Shown one piece after another: positions 61,865 through 64,000 of a stretch of 64,000 nucleotides of DNA. The translations under genes and the position numbers were made by a program. Origin of the DNA: Amphiura filiformis. Its lineage: Eukaryota; Echinodermata; Ophiuroidea; Amphilepidida; Amphiuridae. Position 1 is the stretch's first letter. Each line of letters starts with the position of its first letter. The notes beneath the pieces were generated by a model, which made no database searches, was not told where the DNA came from, and saw only the letters and a program-made list of their open reading frames with translations. The DNA is taken from the NCBI RefSeq assembly GCF_039555335.1, contig NC_092637.1, forward strand, positions 41,494,990-41,558,989, read 5' to 3'.

Positions 61865-64000
61865 GTGTGTGTGTGTGTTTGGTTTGCTCCTTATGCGGAG
61901 CTGGGTCATTGCTTTTGCTTGACCCCTGGATTGCTAAATGTTAATTATATTAATTTACTGTTGTGGACGTGGTTTGTAAATGGAGTAGTTTTTTAGTTCC
62001 TGATATTGTCTTAGGGTTTGTGAACTTAGTATGTTGATTGCTAGATGTTGTTTGTCCGAGACATGGTTTGCTGGTTTTAAGTGTTCAAGGAGATTCTGTC
62101 GAAGTTTACTTGTTCTGGGACATTCGGTGAGATCGTGAATGCACTGGCATGTTATGTCTTGGTCGCAGTAGGCGCAGGTTTTGTTCTTATCAAAGACCAT
62201 TCTGCTGGAATTGGCTTTAACTCTCAGTGAGTTGATAGCAATTTGTGTTCGTCTGGGTAGCGTGTTCAGGGCAGCCGTGGCACCTGTTGTATTTGGCAGT
62301 GAAAATCTCCAGTGGACAGCCGTTGACTGAGATGATTGTATTTGGTCTTGCCATCTTTGGTGTGCTATGGCATGGATGGAGGACCTTGCCTGTCGGCGAC
62401 TTGGTGGTATGATGGAGTCTGTTTGTGATTTGGCGGTACCGGCTTTTGCTGCGGCGTCTGCGTCTTCATTGCCAGGGATACCAATGTGACTGGGGATCCA
62501 GTTGATGATGAAGTTTTTGTTACTGTTTTGTAGGTCTGTTTGAATGTCTTTGTTCAGGGCGATGTTGTCTCGATATGGTTTGCGAATGTTGTCAATGGCG
62601 CCTTGGCTGTCTGTGTGAATTATAATGTTTGTTTCTGGTTTGCTTTTGGCATCGCGAATTGCTTCTCGAATGGCTGCGAGTTCTGTTTGTACTGTTGAAC
62701 AGCCATCAGATGCTCTAAAAGATTTTGTAATGTGTGGAGCTACAAGAGCATATCCGCATGTGCCATCTTCGTTGACTGAGCCGTCTGTGTAGTAAACTAG
62801 TGGTGGTGTGTTGGTAGATTGTTCTGCGTCTGCGATGCTTTTGTATGCGGCCTCTGACACTTCTTCGGGAGGTGCAGTTGACTTGTTATCATATGGACGG
62901 TGTACTCGTATGTCTGCAAGAGGAGGTGACCAGGGGTCAGGAATATGCGTGGTTTCCGTGACTGGTGGCTGGGCGGCTGTGTTATGGAGGTGCCATGCGT
63001 CGGCTGTTTTGTATAGCCATGTGTTGTCGGTGAAAACTTCTCTGGACTTGTTTAAGCTTGAAGTAAGTTGTTTGTGAATTGCGTGTTTTGGGTTGCGGCG
63101 AACCTTATCAGCGAAGATTGCCTGGCGGGCTTCGTGTCGGAATTGGAGAGGCATGATGTCTGTTTCAAGTTGGCATGTAGCGATACTAGACCAGCGTGGC
63201 ACACCAAGGATGATACGTATAGCTTGATTCTGAAGTTTTTCGAGTTGTTCGTATGTTGTCTTTGGGGCAAAGGCCACGGCCACACAGCCATAGTCAAGTA
63301 TGGGGCGCACAGTTGCTTGATAGACTTTTTTGAGGACCTTGGAGTTCGCTGCCCCTTGGAGGCCGCTTATTGCTCTCATAGCATTCAGACGGCATCGAAC
63401 TCTTTTGGCTGTGTGTTTGATGTGACTGGAGAAGTTAAGGTTTCTGTCGATGATGACACCTAGATACTTGTATTCAGAGACCCATTCAATGGCTTCATTG
63501 CTCAATTTTAGTTGGGAGTCCGGGATGCCTTTTCGGAAGCTCATAGCCTTTGTTTTGGTAGTTGAGAATTTGAGACCTAGTGTATCTGTTACGTTCTTAA
63601 GCGAGTTGAGTGTTTTCTGGCAATTGTGTATTGAGTCCTTGGAAGAAACTATAACCAAGTCGTCAGCGTAGGCAAACATGTGTGTCATTGGTGGAAGTTT
63701 TGTGTTTCTGAGAATGTCATCAATTAGAAAATTGAAGAGTGTTGGGCTGAGCGGGCTGTCTTGTGGAGTTCCGTTGTGGAATGTTTGGTATTGTGAGTAT
63801 GCACCTTGGAATTCGACCCTTGCTTGCCTGTTGGTGAGAAAATCACTGCACCACCCAAGAAGTTTTCCTCCAAGACCAGCGTTGATCATAGTTTGGATAA
63901 TGGCGTCTTTGTTTGCGAGTTCAAATGCTTTTTCGAGATCTAGAAAGACTGCTGTGACTTTGCGGTGTGTTTTTGCGTTCTTTGCACTAGAAACGTGACT
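61865..64000 (-). mobile_element. LINE-H copy 2 (3' half; runs off the window)
   Basis: Same insertion base and same (GT)n tail type as copy 1, with a shorter tail (about 61863-61878). The 3' hairpins are identical to copy 1, and the body differs by scattered substitutions only. Truncated by the right edge within the reverse transcriptase. Confidence 0.93.
61955..64000 (-). CDS. LINE-H copy 2 ORF2, partial (RT, RNase H, zinc motif)
   Basis: One open frame from the right edge (reading FLDLEKAFELANKDA) to the stop at 61955, without the frameshift of copy 1: GLQGAANSKVLKKVY is continuous at about 63350. YADD is present near 63660-63671, and RNase H acidic residues are all present. One notable change: the reverse transcriptase motif reads NGTPQDSPLSP instead of PQG (codon 63758-63760), an exchange in a nearly invariant glycine that probably impairs activity. 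The N-terminal part is outside the window. Confidence 0.92.
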   Translation of the reverse strand, partial: SHVSSAKNAKTHRKVTAVFLDLEKAFELANKDAIIQTMINAGLGGKLLGWCSDFLTNRQARVEFQGAYSQYQTFHNGTPQDSPLSPTLFNFLIDDILRNTKLPPMTHMFAYADDLVIVSSKDSIHNCQKTLNSLKNVTDTLGLKFSTTKTKAMSFRKGIPDSQLKLSNEAIEWVSEYKYLGVIIDRNLNFSSHIKHTAKRVRCRLNAMRAISGLQGAANSKVLKKVYQATVRPILDYGCVAVAFAPKTTYEQLEKLQNQAIRIILGVPRWSSIATCQLETDIMPLQFRHEARQAIFADKVRRNPKHAIHKQLTSSLNKSREVFTDNTWLYKTADAWHLHNTAAQPPVTETTHIPDPWSPPLADIRVHRPYDNKSTAPPEEVSEAAYKSIADAEQSTNTPPLVYYTDGSVNEDGTCGYALVAPHITKSFRASDGCSTVQTELAAIREAIRDAKSKPETNIIIHTDSQGAIDNIRKPYRDNIALNKDIQTDLQNSNKNFIINWIPSHIGIPGNEDADAAAKAGTAKSQTDSIIPPSRRQARSSIHAIAHQRWQDQIQSSQSTAVHWRFSLPNTTGATAALNTLPRRTQIAINSLRVKANSSRMVFDKNKTCAYCDQDITCQCIHDLTECPRTSKLRQNLLEHLKPANHVSDKQHLAINILSSQTLRQYQELKNYSIYKPRPQQ

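Overview
The window is animal genomic DNA. From about 30.1 kb to the right edge it holds a tandem array of intronless, replication-dependent histone genes; the left 26 kb is AT-rich DNA rich in foldback elements, with at most one weakly supported split gene. Cysteine at H4 position 73 (the sea-urchin-type residue), the five-gene repeat and the repeat types suggest a marine deuterostome, most likely an echinoderm. The species is inference.

Layout. 1-26.4 kb: microsatellites, several inverted-repeat (MITE or foldback) elements, a hammerhead-ribozyme-like motif of the Penelope-element type, a DDE transposase remnant, two candidate exons (4969-5057 and 8771-8840) and a block of diverged direct repeats. 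26.4-30.1 kb: a decayed CR1/L2-like LINE (my label LINE-A) whose 3' tail abuts the first H4 stop codon. 30.1-64 kb: five histone units in the order H4(-) H2B(-) H2A(+) H1(-) H3(-), basic period about 5.7 kb. The genes carry 3' histone stem-loops, and the spacers carry TATA boxes, CCAAT boxes and octamers.

Unit states. Unit 1 (30131-32679) lacks H1 and H3, its H4 has lost its stem-loop, and its H2A runs into LINE-A sequence. Unit 2 (33007-41573) has H4 split by LINE-B, H2A and H1 each with a one-base deletion, and H3 with R8C. Unit 3 (42237-53442) has an I-like LINE in the H2B promoter, a short element in the H1 promoter and a duplicated, frameshifted H1. Unit 4 (54107-59741) has all five reading frames intact but a short element in the H2B promoter. 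Unit 5 (60401 to the edge) has intact H4 and H2B, with the I-like LINE again in the H2B promoter.

The standout is a two-part mobile system (my labels LINE-H and SINE-H). LINE-H is an I-group non-LTR element with a zinc-knuckle ORF1 and an ORF2 carrying endonuclease, reverse transcriptase and RNase H. SINE-H is a 580-610 bp non-autonomous element sharing the LINE-H 3' hairpin tail and a 5' core. In three of five units one of them sits at the same position between the H2B TATA box and the H2B leader; a fourth insertion lies at the same distance from TATA in an H1 promoter. This looks like targeted insertion into histone core promoters, in an orientation that would place the LINE under the histone TATA box.
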